Shown here one piece after another: positions 24,914 through 32,693 of a stretch of 64,000 nt of DNA. The notes under the pieces are model-generated. The model worked only from the letters and a program-made list of their open reading frames with translations, did no database searches and had not been told where the DNA came from. This DNA comes from Proteobacteria bacterium ST_bin12 (GTDB lineage: Bacteria > Pseudomonadota > Gammaproteobacteria > Burkholderiales > Methylophilaceae). The stretch covers positions 403,108 to 467,107 of the forward strand of contig MSXP01000005.1 in NCBI GenBank assembly GCA_002083635.1, given 5' to 3'. The stretch's first letter is position 1. Every line of letters starts with the position of its first letter. The position numbers and the translations under genes are program-made.

Positions 24914-26722
24914 ATGCAAATATCCCCTCAAAATCCAGCTAAAGACAATTCTTCTAAAAAGCTATCGCCACTAGCCAATTTGGTCCCGTTTTTAAAACCC
25001 TATCGCGCGCGGGTTTTGCTGGCATTTGTGTTGCTGTGCTTGGGCTCGGCTACTTTATTATTAGTACCGCTGGCGTTTCGCGATTTAATTGACTTTGGCT
25101 TTATTAGCAACACCAGCGCCGCCAAGCCCAGCAACGGCTTATTAGCCAACTTAAGTTTAAACGGGCATTTTCTGGTGATGTTTGCGCTGGCGGCTTTTTG
25201 GGCGCTGATGATTGCGCTACGTTATTACAATATCTCTTGGGTGGGCGAGCGCGTAACGGCAGACTTACGTAGCGCGGTTTATGCGCGCGTGATGACGCAA
25301 AGCCCACAGTTTTTTGAAACCACACAAACTGGCGAAGTATTATCGCGCTTGACTGGTGACACCACTTTGATTCAAACCGTGGTTGGTAGCTCTATCTCAA
25401 TGGGTTTGCGCAGTGCGTTCCAATTTATCGGCGGCATGGTAATGCTGGCAGTGACTAACCTTTATCTGTTCTCCCTCAATATCGGCTTAATGCTACTGCT
25501 AATTTTGCCTATCCTGATTATTGGCCGCAAAGTCAAAAAACTATCACGCGAATCGCAAGACCGCATTGCCGACAGTAGTGCCATGGCGGGCGAAATATTG
25601 AATGCCATGCCCACGGTGCAATCATACAGCCAAGAGCAAGCTGAAATTTTGCGCTTTAAAACCAGCGCTGATATCAGCTTTAATACCGCCTTAAAACGCG
25701 TCAAAGTGCGCTCTGCGCTGACGATTTTGATGGTGACCGCCGTATTAGGCACCATTATTTTTGTGTTATGGATTGGTGCAAGGCAAGTGAATGCAGGCGA
25801 AATGACAGGCGGCGAGTTGGCTTCATTTGTATTATATGCACTAATGGTGGCTGGCGCGGTAGGCACCATGGCAGAAGTATGGGGTGAAGTGATGCGCGCG
25901 GCAGGTGCTACCGAGCGGCTATTAGAACTGCTGCATTCTGACGTAGCGATTAAAGAATCGGCAACAGCGCAACAATTAGCAAACCCAACTCAAGCCAGCA
26001 TTTTATTTAAAGATGTGGTGTTTCATTATCCATCTAGGCCACAAATTGCCGCCTTAAATGGCATTAACTTGGAAATTGCTGCAGGTGAAACTATTGCCTT
26101 GGTTGGCCCATCAGGCGCTGGGAAAACCACTTTATTTCAATGTTTATTGCGTTTTTACGAAATTAATTCTGGCGAAATTACTATCAATGGACAAGCGATT
26201 GACTCACTAAGCTTAAAAAGCTTACGCGATAGCATAGCGATAGTCCCGCAAGATGCGGTGATCTTTTCAGCCAACGCGCTTGAGAATATTCGCTATGGCA
26301 AACCCTGTGCCAGTGATGATGAAGTACTAGCCGCCGCCAAAGCGGCCCAAGTGGACGAATTTATTCAAAAACTGCCAGAAGGCTACCAAACCTTTTTAGG
26401 TGAACGTGGTACGCGGCTTTCAGGCGGTCAGCGCCAACGCATCGCCATTGCGCGCGCCATGCTAAAAGATGCGCCTATTTTGCTGCTAGATGAAGCGACA
26501 AGCGCGCTGGATGCAGAAAGTGAGATTTTGGTGCAGCAAGGTTTAAATGCCGCCATGCAAGGCCGCACTACCTTGATGATTGCGCACCGGTTAAGCACGG
26601 TACAAAAAGCCAACCGCATTATTGTGTTAGAAAATGGCCACATTGTAGAAATTGGTAGCCCTGCCCAATTGCGCGAACAGGGTGGTTTATATGCAAGATT
26701 GGCGCAGTTGCAGTTAGCTTAA
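24914..26722 (+). CDS. MsbA-like ABC exporter (fused TMD-NBD)
   Basis: 602-aa half-transporter with six transmembrane helices (about residues 30-330) fused to an ATPase domain (about 360-600). Nucleotide-binding motifs are complete: Walker A GPSGAGKTT, Q-loop IVPQDAVIFS, signature RLSGGQRQRIAIARAM, Walker B ILLLDEATSALD and H-loop IAHRLST. It works as a homodimer in the inner membrane exporting lipids, drugs or peptides. Sequence style fits the MsbA-related group, but the substrate is not predictable. It stands alone, with a palindrome upstream and the nitrate island downstream. Confidence 0.88.
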   Translation: MQISPQNPAKDNSSKKLSPLANLVPFLKPYRARVLLAFVLLCLGSATLLLVPLAFRDLIDFGFISNTSAAKPSNGLLANLSLNGHFLVMFALAAFWALMIALRYYNISWVGERVTADLRSAVYARVMTQSPQFFETTQTGEVLSRLTGDTTLIQTVVGSSISMGLRSAFQFIGGMVMLAVTNLYLFSLNIGLMLLLILPILIIGRKVKKLSRESQDRIADSSAMAGEILNAMPTVQSYSQEQAEILRFKTSADISFNTALKRVKVRSALTILMVTAVLGTIIFVLWIGARQVNAGEMTGGELASFVLYALMVAGAVGTMAEVWGEVMRAAGATERLLELLHSDVAIKESATAQQLANPTQASILFKDVVFHYPSRPQIAALNGINLEIAAGETIALVGPSGAGKTTLFQCLLRFYEINSGEITINGQAIDSLSLKSLRDSIAIVPQDAVIFSANALENIRYGKPCASDDEVLAAAKAAQVDEFIQKLPEGYQTFLGERGTRLSGGQRQRIAIARAMLKDAPILLLDEATSALDAESEILVQQGLNAAMQGRTTLMIAHRLSTVQKANRIIVLENGHIVEIGSPAQLREQGGLYARLAQLQLA

Positions 26723-26763
26723 GTTTCGGGAAAAGCAACTCACTCAAACTGATGAATAGCGCA

Positions 26764-26792
26764 CTTAAATTTAAAAGCTTTTAAAATTTAAG
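26764..26792. repeat. Near-perfect AT palindrome downstream of exporter
   Basis: CTTAAATTTAAAAGC and GCTTTTAAAATTTAAG pair with a single bulged base, giving a 29-nt palindrome 42 bp after the exporter stop. It may act as a weak terminator. A GGGTTAAGTTTTA copy of the recurrent motif follows at 26803-26810. Confidence 0.4.
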
Positions 26793-26846
26793 CTCTTTTA
26801 ATGGGTTAAGTTTTAGCTAGATTTAATTAGCAAATACAATTAGCTC

Positions 26847-26871
26847 GGTGCATTTGCACCTTATTTGTGCG
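26847..26871 (+). promoter_or_regulatory. NtrC-like enhancer site candidate
   Basis: TGCAC-N7-GTGCG (26855-26871) differs by one base from the NtrC dyad TGCAC-N7-GTGCA. It overlaps a second dyad GGTGCA-TT-TGCACC (26847-26860). It lies about 100 bp upstream of the sigma-54-like promoter at 26958, the usual enhancer distance. The assignment is inferred from consensus only. Confidence 0.45.
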
Positions 26872-26894
26872 TACATGATGCGCGCTTTGTAAAA

Positions 26895-26914
26895 TCCAAA
26901 ATAGCTATTTTGGA
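26895..26914. promoter_or_regulatory. Perfect 20-bp palindrome upstream of nasT
   Basis: TCCAAAATAGCTATTTTGGA is a perfect 20-bp palindrome located between the NtrC-like dyad and the -24/-12 promoter. It has no T-run, so an operator or protein-binding site is more likely than a terminator. Confidence 0.5.
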
Positions 26915-26957
26915 AATTAAATGTTTACAATCATGTAGTTAAATTAAAAATATTAGA

Positions 26958-26973
26958 TGGCACAGCATTTGCT
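26958..26973 (+). promoter_or_regulatory. Sigma-54-type promoter candidate at nasT
   Basis: TGGCACAGCATTTGCT matches TGGCACG-N4-TTGCW with one mismatch; GG (26959-26960) and GC (26971-26972) are 10 bp apart. RpoN control of a nitrate-assimilation regulator is biologically sensible. The predicted transcription start, near 26984, almost coincides with the likely nasT start codon, so the mRNA would be nearly leaderless. Confidence 0.5.
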
Positions 26974-26985
26974 ACTAGCTTGAGT

Positions 26986-27564
26986 GTGCTGAAAGTGATG
27001 ATTATTGATAATGATTTAAAACGCATCAAGCCGCTTAAGCAATCATTGATTGATAACGGATTTGAAGTTGTTGCACATTTGGAAAATACAGTGAATTTAG
27101 AAGCTAAGTGCTGTGAGATAAAACCAGATATTGTCATTATTGATACAGAGTCGCCTAGTCGCGATACTTTAGAAAATATTTGTGTAATGAGCATGAATGA
27201 TTCGCGGCCAGTTGTGATGTTTACGCATGATGGTGATAAAGAGAAAATTAAAATCGCTACACAGGCAGGAGTAAGTGCTTATGTGGTTGGCGATATTCCA
27301 AGTGAAAGGCTGATACCTGTGATAGATGCTGCGATAGCAAGATTTGAAGAGTTCAACCATTTACGTGCTGAACTCAATATGGCAAATCTTAAATTAGATG
27401 AGCGCAAAGTAATTGAACGTGCAAAAGGCTTAATGATGCGCCAACGCCAAATTGATGAAGAGGAAGCGTACACATTGTTGCGCAATATGGCGATGAAAAA
27501 GAATATGAAATTAGCGGATTTATCGCATCAACTAATCGAAGCGGCAAAAATGCTGATTGTTTAA
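26986..27564 (+). CDS. nasT: NasT-type ANTAR-domain antiterminator
   Basis: Receiver-like domain (about residues 1-120) with an aspartate in DIVIIDTESPSRD, followed by a C-terminal ANTAR RNA-binding domain. The ANTAR region runs ERKVIERAKGLMMRQRQIDE then EEAYTLLRNMAMKKN. NasT proteins bind paired hexaloop hairpins in leader RNA and prevent termination when nitrate/nitrite is present. Exactly such a leader follows at 27613. Start is uncertain: GTG 26986 (MLKVMIIDND, best fit to family), TTG 26980, or ATG 26998. No ribosome-binding site is clear. The usual partner sensor NasS is not adjacent. Confidence 0.9.
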   Translation: MLKVMIIDNDLKRIKPLKQSLIDNGFEVVAHLENTVNLEAKCCEIKPDIVIIDTESPSRDTLENICVMSMNDSRPVVMFTHDGDKEKIKIATQAGVSAYVVGDIPSERLIPVIDAAIARFEEFNHLRAELNMANLKLDERKVIERAKGLMMRQRQIDEEEAYTLLRNMAMKKNMKLADLSHQLIEAAKMLIV

Positions 27565-27612
27565 GCGAATAATTTAAGGTCGCAGATTATTGAAGTTAAT
27601 TAAGTAGTAAAG

Positions 27613-27742
27613 TTTGCAGCCCAATGGAGGGCACGCAAGTTTGTTAAAAAATATGCCAAAGATGGCGTATATATAAATTGCAAGTAAAGACAAAGGCGTC
27701 TTAGTAATGAGGATAACCCCTCATTGTTAAGGCGCTTTTTTT
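27613..27742 (+). ncRNA. ANTAR leader RNA: two hexaloops plus attenuator
   Basis: Leader of the nitrate uptake operon. Hairpin 1 (27613-27639): stem GCCC/GGGC with loop AATGGA, extended below an internal loop by TTTGC/GCAAG. Hairpin 2 (27651-27670): 7-bp stem around loop AAAGAT. Both loops are six nucleotides with A at position 1 and G at position 4, the known ANTAR-recognition signature. The attenuator (27696-27735) has a 17-bp stem with three G-U pairs, loop ATAACC and seven Ts (27736-27742). NasT binding to the hairpins should allow read-through into nrtA. No strong sigma-70 promoter was seen just upstream. Confidence 0.88.
27696..27742 (+). terminator. Attenuator terminator before nrtA
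   Basis: Stem arms 27696-27712 and 27719-27735 pair over 17 positions including three G-U wobbles, followed by TTTTTTT. It lies inside the leader RNA, 86 bp before the nrtA ATG and downstream of both hexaloop hairpins. It is therefore a regulated, not a gene-end, terminator. Confidence 0.88.
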
Positions 27743-27827
27743 ATGCGTAAGATTTTTGTAGATACACACTTTTGCAAATAGCAATTTTGTTAGTAAAAAC
27801 TTAACACGTTTAGTTAAAGGAAAAAAT

Positions 27828-29132
27828 ATGCAAGACCAAGACAAAACCACCACTTCAATTAGCAGCACAATTGATACCAGTAGCTCAGTAGACGCCAGTC
27901 GCCGTCAGTTTTTTAAACAAAGTATCGCAGGTGCATTTGGTGCAGCTGCGGCAATGAATGTCATGCCAGCGGGGATTAAAAATATGGCTTATGCAGCAGG
28001 GTCAGATGCGCCAGAAATGACAGAAGTGAAAATCGGCTTTATTCCATTAACCGATTGCGCACCGATTGTAGTGGCGGCTGAAATGGGCTTTGATAAAAAA
28101 TACGGCATTAAAATTATTCCAGCTAAACAAGCCTCTTGGGCGGCTGTACGCGATAAAACCATGAATGGCGAGCTACATGCATCACATGTGCTTTACGGCC
28201 TAATTTACGGCGTACAAATGGGCATTGGCGGCCAGCAAAAAGACATGAAAGTATTGATGAACCTAGACCATAACGGTCAAGCGATTACACTTTCTAGCGC
28301 ACTAAAAGATAAAGGCGTTAAAGATGGCAAATCGCTTAAACGCGTAATGGCTAACGAAAACCGTGATTTCACCTTTGCGAATACTTTTCCTACTGGCACA
28401 CATGCGATGTGGCTTAACTACTGGTTAGCGGCCAATGGCATTAACCCTGTTAGCGATATTAAATCAATCGTTGTACCGCCACCGCAAATGGTTGCCAATA
28501 TGCGTATTGGTAATATGGATGGCTACTGCGTTGGCGAGCCATGGGGGGCGCGTGCAATTGCCGATAAGGTAGGCTTTACGGTTACGACCACGCAAGATAT
28601 TTGGGCAGATCACCCAGAAAAAGTATTGGGTACCACAGCAGAATTTGTGGCCAAAAACCCCAATACAACACGCGCCATGATTGCGGCGATTTTAGACGCT
28701 TGTAAATACATTGATGCCACTGAAAATCGCGCGAAAGTAGCTAAATTAATCTCAGGTAAAGCGTATGTGAATACATCAGAAGATGTCATTGCTGGCCGTT
28801 TTGTAGGTGATTACGACAACGGTAATGGCAAGAAATGGAAAGACCCTAACTACATGAAATTCTACCAAGATGGTTATGTGAATTTCCCTTACTTATCTGA
28901 CGGCATGTGGTTCTTAACGCAGCATAAACGCTGGGGCCTATTAAAAGCGGATCCTGATTACTTAGCAGTGGCCAACAAAGTCAATGAAATCAAGCTGTAT
29001 ACAGAAGCGGCTAGCTTAACAGGCACTAGCATTCCTAAGAGCCAAATGCGCTCAAGCAAATTAATGGACGGCGTGGTGTGGGATGGCTCTAACCCAGCGG
29101 CTTACGCCGCCAGCTTTAAAGTAAAAGCTTAA
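27828..29132 (+). CDS. nrtA: Nitrate ABC transporter substrate-binding protein
   Basis: 434-aa NrtA/CmpA-family nitrate-binding protein. A twin-arginine signal (SRRQFFKQSIAGAFGAAAAM, ending AYA) lies at about residues 24-60, so export as a folded protein is expected. KIGFIPLTDCAPIVVAAEMG is the family start of the mature domain. NTFPTGTHAMWLNYWLAANG, GNMDGYCVGEPWGARAI and QDIWADHPEKVLGTTAEF are ligand-binding landmarks. It captures nitrate/nitrite in the periplasm for NrtB/NrtD. AAAGGA precedes the ATG. Expression should depend on antitermination at the leader. Confidence 0.93.
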   Translation: MQDQDKTTTSISSTIDTSSSVDASRRQFFKQSIAGAFGAAAAMNVMPAGIKNMAYAAGSDAPEMTEVKIGFIPLTDCAPIVVAAEMGFDKKYGIKIIPAKQASWAAVRDKTMNGELHASHVLYGLIYGVQMGIGGQQKDMKVLMNLDHNGQAITLSSALKDKGVKDGKSLKRVMANENRDFTFANTFPTGTHAMWLNYWLAANGINPVSDIKSIVVPPPQMVANMRIGNMDGYCVGEPWGARAIADKVGFTVTTTQDIWADHPEKVLGTTAEFVAKNPNTTRAMIAAILDACKYIDATENRAKVAKLISGKAYVNTSEDVIAGRFVGDYDNGNGKKWKDPNYMKFYQDGYVNFPYLSDGMWFLTQHKRWGLLKADPDYLAVANKVNEIKLYTEAASLTGTSIPKSQMRSSKLMDGVVWDGSNPAAYAASFKVKA

Positions 29133-29158
29133 CCAATATTGAGATTCACTATTTAAAC

Positions 29159-29188
29159 CATGCGTCATGCCAACAAACATGACGTATG
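29159..29188 (+). other. Intercistronic hairpin after nrtA
   Basis: CATGCGTCATG (29159-29169) and CATGACGTATG (29178-29188) form an 11-bp stem with one G-U pair and loop CCAACAAA. There is no T-run. Such hairpins commonly protect the binding-protein mRNA 3' end, allowing higher nrtA than nrtB expression. It sits just before the ribosome-binding site of the 43-aa ORF. Confidence 0.6.
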
Positions 29189-29203
29189 TAAAAGGAGATC
29201 GCC

Positions 29204-29335
29204 ATGAGCGCAATCAGTGTGAATAAAAAACACTTAAAACAAATAGGTGAGCATGTAAAGACCAGTTCCGAAAGCATGGCAAAAGAACCCATGCTGACGG
29301 CTAACGAAGACAACACATATGAAAATGATTATTGA
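29204..29335 (+). CDS. Small ORF, 43 aa, between nrtA and nrtB
   Basis: Begins MSAISVNKKHLKQIGEHV and ends NTYENDY; 43 codons. The ATG is preceded by AAAGGAGAT at ideal spacing, the best ribosome-binding site in the cluster. Its end overlaps the nrtB start by 17 bp in another frame, while nrtB itself has a weak ribosome-binding site. It could be a leader peptide coupling nrtB translation or a real small protein. It is hydrophilic, with no membrane segment and no recognised family. Confidence 0.55.
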   Translation: MSAISVNKKHLKQIGEHVKTSSESMAKEPMLTANEDNTYENDY

Positions 29336-30161
29336 AAAATTAGCTGAAAAAACACAGAAACCCGTAAAGCAGCAACCCAGCGCCATGCAGATAAAAATCA
29401 TTGAGTTTTTTAAAGCCGTTATACCGCCTATTTTTGGCATTTTAATGTTCTTAGGTATCTGGACATTGCTTTCGCATCAACAACCCATTTTGCCAGGCCC
29501 AATCAGCACATGGTATTCGGCTGTTGAGTTGTTTTCGCACCCTTTTCATCAAAACAGTTTAGATGACCAAGGCATTGGCTGGAATATTTTGTCATCACTT
29601 GAGCGGGTAGCCTTGGGTTTTGGTTTGGCAGCGATTGTGGGTATTCCGCTGGGTTTTATGATTGGCCGTTATGAGTTTATGTCACGCATGACAGCGCCAG
29701 TGATTAGCCTTTTGCGCCCAGTTTCACCGCTGGCTTGGTTACCTCTGGGATTGTTGGTGATGGGTGCGGCTGGCCCTGCAGCAATCTGGGTGATTTTTAT
29801 ATCCAGCATTTGGCCAATGGTCATCAACACTGCGGTTGGCGTCAGTAAAGTGCCGCAAGATTATATGAATGTGGCCAAAGTGCTGAATTTAAGCGAATGG
29901 AAAATCATCACTAAAATTTCTTTCCCTTATGTGTTGCCTTACATGATGACAGGCGTGCGCTTATCAATTGGTATTGCATGGTTGGTGATTGTGGCAGCAG
30001 AAATGTTAAACGGCGGCGCAGGTATTGGTTTTTGGCTGTGGGATGAATACAACGCATCCAATTACGAGCACATCATCATCGCTATTTTTGTGGTTGGCAT
30101 TATTGGTTTATTGCTAGAACTGGGCTTATCGATGCTAGCAAAACGTTTTGCCTACGAATAA
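29319..30161 (+). CDS. nrtB: Nitrate ABC transporter permease
   Basis: 280-aa inner-membrane permease of the NrtB/SsuC/TauC family with about six helices. The cytoplasmic coupling loop (EAA-like motif) is YMNVAKVLNLSEWKIITKIS then FPYVLPYMMTGVRLSIGIAW. SLLRPVSPLAWLPLGLLVMG is also characteristic. It forms the nitrate channel with NrtD and receives substrate from NrtA. Start ATG 29319 overlaps the preceding 43-aa ORF. nrtD follows 28 bp downstream. Confidence 0.93.
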   Translation: MKMIIEKLAEKTQKPVKQQPSAMQIKIIEFFKAVIPPIFGILMFLGIWTLLSHQQPILPGPISTWYSAVELFSHPFHQNSLDDQGIGWNILSSLERVALGFGLAAIVGIPLGFMIGRYEFMSRMTAPVISLLRPVSPLAWLPLGLLVMGAAGPAAIWVIFISSIWPMVINTAVGVSKVPQDYMNVAKVLNLSEWKIITKISFPYVLPYMMTGVRLSIGIAWLVIVAAEMLNGGAGIGFWLWDEYNASNYEHIIIAIFVVGIIGLLLELGLSMLAKRFAYE

Positions 30162-30189
30162 CTTTTGCTTACTGATAAGGAACAATCAA

Positions 30190-31038
30190 ATGAATCCCAT
30201 TTTAACTGAATCTGCTATGCCAACTTTAAGCAATAGCACAGCAAAAGTAACCGAACGATATGTGCATATTGAAGATGTAGGCATGCAATTTGTCACCAAA
30301 AAAGGCACTTTTGAAGCGCTTAAAAATATTAACTTAAGCATCACTCAAGGCGAATTTTTATCGATTATCGGCCACTCAGGTTGCGGCAAATCAACTGTGC
30401 TTAATTTGATTGCAGGCTTATTGCAGCCCACCACTGGTCACTTGTTTTGTGCTGGCCGCGAAATTGCAGCGCCTGGCCCTGAACGTGCAGTGGTGTTTCA
30501 AAACCACTCATTATTGCCTTGGTTAAGCTGCTGTGAAAACGTGCATTTAGCGGTTGAGCGCGTGTTTGGCAGCGAATCAAAAGTACAACAAGAGTCACGC
30601 ACTTATGCAGCACTTGATTTGGTCGGATTAAGCCACGCGGTTGAAAAACGCCCCAATGAAATTTCTGGCGGCATGAAACAACGTGTGGGCATTGCCAGAG
30701 CACTCGCCATGGAACCTAAGGTTTTATTGTTAGATGAGCCATTTGGTGCGCTAGATGCATTAACCCGCGCTGGTTTGCAGGATGAGCTGATGCGCATTAT
30801 GCAAAAATCAGGCGCAACGGCAGTGATGGTGACGCACGATGTGGATGAAGCCGTATTGCTATCCGACAAAATCGTGATGATGACCAACGGCCCAAGTGCT
30901 GGCATTGGCGAGATTTTAGAGGTCGATTTGCCTTATCCACGCAAACGTTTAGAGCTAGCTGAGAACGTGCAATACAACCATCTGCGCTCTGTAGTATTGA
31001 AATTCTTATACGAACGTCATGCTAGAAAAGCGGCTTAA
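30190..31038 (+). CDS. nrtD: Nitrate ABC transporter ATP-binding protein
   Basis: 282-aa ATPase of the NrtD/SsuB type. Walker A GHSGCGKST, signature ISGGMKQRVGIARALAM, Walker B KVLLLDEPFGALDALTRAGL and switch histidine VMVTHDVDEAV are complete. I chose the ATG at 30190 because TAAGGAAC lies just upstream; a longer in-frame start at 30148 would overlap nrtB and lacks such a site. Compared with cyanobacterial NrtC there is no C-terminal solute-binding extension, so it is the simple NrtD form. Confidence 0.93.
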   Translation: MNPILTESAMPTLSNSTAKVTERYVHIEDVGMQFVTKKGTFEALKNINLSITQGEFLSIIGHSGCGKSTVLNLIAGLLQPTTGHLFCAGREIAAPGPERAVVFQNHSLLPWLSCCENVHLAVERVFGSESKVQQESRTYAALDLVGLSHAVEKRPNEISGGMKQRVGIARALAMEPKVLLLDEPFGALDALTRAGLQDELMRIMQKSGATAVMVTHDVDEAVLLSDKIVMMTNGPSAGIGEILEVDLPYPRKRLELAENVQYNHLRSVVLKFLYERHARKAA

Positions 31039-31087
31039 GGCAAAACTTAACCCTATTTTTAATCCATTTTTATTAGAGATATCTACA

Positions 31088-32494
31088 ATGAAAAAGACGC
31101 ATTTTTTAAAATTGAATGTATTAACCATTAACTTATGTGTGGCGCTAGCGGGCATTGCTGGCAGCGCTTATGCAGAAGAACCTGCACTGGAACTTGAAGA
31201 AGAATATACATTTTTAGATGCTATTAAAGATGGCAAAAACTTAACCAATTTTAGATTACGCTATGAGCATGTTACCCAAGATGGATTAGCCGCCGCGCCT
31301 GTGGCGAATAGGGAGCTGAGAGATGCTGAAGGCGTTACATTGCGTAGTTTGGTGGGATGGCAAACTGCGCCGTTTAATAATTTTAGTTTTGCTGGGCAAT
31401 TAATTGGCGTGACCAAATTTGTTGATAACTTTAATGACCGCAAAAATAATAGGACAGAGCTTGATAAAGCACGTTATGCCGTTATTGTTGACCCTAATCA
31501 TTTTGATATTAATCAATTGTATGTGGACTGGACTGGCATTAAAAACACCCGCGTACGTTTAGGCCGCCAACAGACAATTTTAGATAACTCTCGCTTCATT
31601 GGCGATATCGCCTTTAGGCAGGTGATGCAAGTTTTTGATGGCGTTTCAATTCTGAATAAATCAATCCCAGAAACGGAAGTGTTTTTAGCACATTATGAGC
31701 AAGTCACCCAAATTACAACATCTCAGCGCGATGGTGATTTAGAAATTCTAAACGTTAAATATCGAATCTCTCCTACCGAATATTTAGTGGGTTATGGCTA
31801 CCTTTCAAATTTTGATGATTTAGGATTTGGTAATGGTTGGTTTGGCGCAGGCACTCTGAACAATAACGGGCGCCCAAATTTAACTGCAGATCAATCTAAC
31901 AAAACGTTTGGCTTACGTTTAGATGGCATACACCCGTTTAATCCTAATCTACGCGCTTTATATTCTGCCGAATATGCCAAACAAACGGATTACGCAGATG
32001 GCGATAGCCGCATTGATGCACACTATGCCAAGCTTGGCGGCGGTGTGGGTATCGATAACTTTAGTATTCGTCTCGATCATGAAGTGTTATCCAGCAACGA
32101 TAACGAGTTTGCCTTTCAAACACCTTACGGTACCAATCACCTGTTCCAAGGTTGGGTTGATCGCTTTTTGGTCACACCTAGATCAGGTATTGCCGATACA
32201 TTTTTAACAGCCACTTATAAATATGGTGATTTTCTGTTTTTTGCTGATTATCACATCATTAACTCAGATGAAGATTTTAATACAGTAGGCGGCGGCGCGC
32301 GCACCAACGGCAACACCTATGGTAAAGAGTGGAATGCCTCGGTTACTTATAACGTGAACAACCACTTTTGGACCAAGCTTGAATATGGAAATTATAAAGA
32401 AAGTGATCAATATCAAGCCACTGCTACCACCTCTCAAGCTGCCCGAATTCGGGATAGCGGCAGACTGTGGCTAACGGCGATGTACACGTTTTAA
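31088..32494 (+). CDS. Alginate-export-like outer membrane porin
   Basis: 468-aa exported protein. The signal peptide is MKKTHFLKLNVLTINLCVAL to AGSAYA; the mature part is rich in alternating aromatic/polar beta strands. It ends AMYTF, with the C-terminal Phe of outer-membrane barrels. NFRLRYEHVTQ, TRVRLGRQQTILDNSRFIGD and WNASVTYNVNNHFWTKLEYG resemble the Alginate_exp/OprE-like porin family. Located between nrtD and nirB, so it probably lets nitrate/nitrite cross the outer membrane. ATG 31088 is preferred over 31019 because it begins the signal peptide. The ACTTAACCC motif lies between it and nrtD. Confidence 0.8.
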   Translation: MKKTHFLKLNVLTINLCVALAGIAGSAYAEEPALELEEEYTFLDAIKDGKNLTNFRLRYEHVTQDGLAAAPVANRELRDAEGVTLRSLVGWQTAPFNNFSFAGQLIGVTKFVDNFNDRKNNRTELDKARYAVIVDPNHFDINQLYVDWTGIKNTRVRLGRQQTILDNSRFIGDIAFRQVMQVFDGVSILNKSIPETEVFLAHYEQVTQITTSQRDGDLEILNVKYRISPTEYLVGYGYLSNFDDLGFGNGWFGAGTLNNNGRPNLTADQSNKTFGLRLDGIHPFNPNLRALYSAEYAKQTDYADGDSRIDAHYAKLGGGVGIDNFSIRLDHEVLSSNDNEFAFQTPYGTNHLFQGWVDRFLVTPRSGIADTFLTATYKYGDFLFFADYHIINSDEDFNTVGGGARTNGNTYGKEWNASVTYNVNNHFWTKLEYGNYKESDQYQATATTSQAARIRDSGRLWLTAMYTF

Positions 32495-32623
32495 TTGCGC
32501 ATTCTGACGTAATAATCACGCACCGTTCCAATTCACTTAAATGATACTTCCAAATTTTACGCGCTTATTTTGTGTATAAAAAGGTCTTGAATTTAGCAAG
32601 CCTATGTATTTAAACATTTTTAA

Positions 32624-32640
32624 TTGGCATATACATTGCC
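32624..32640 (+). promoter_or_regulatory. Sigma-54-type promoter candidate for nirB
   Basis: TTGGCATATACATTGCC has GG (32626-32627) and GC (32638-32639) exactly 10 bp apart with flanking TGGCA and TTGC. The predicted start near 32650 leaves about 44 nt of leader before the nirB ATG at 32694. It supports a second, separately started nitrogen-regulated transcript covering nirB to nasA. Confidence 0.6.
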
Positions 32641-32693
32641 TATTAAATGGGGTTAATTCGTCATCCGCACTTTAATATATTAAGTAAAAAATT

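Noticed and set aside
26957..26983. ATG at 26957 as nasT start
   Set aside because: It is in another frame and meets TGA at 26981; it also overlaps the -24 element.
27565..27612. Strong sigma-70 promoter for nrtA between nasT and the leader
   Set aside because: TTGAAG is present but no -10 at proper spacing; transcription may come from nasT read-through or an unseen promoter.
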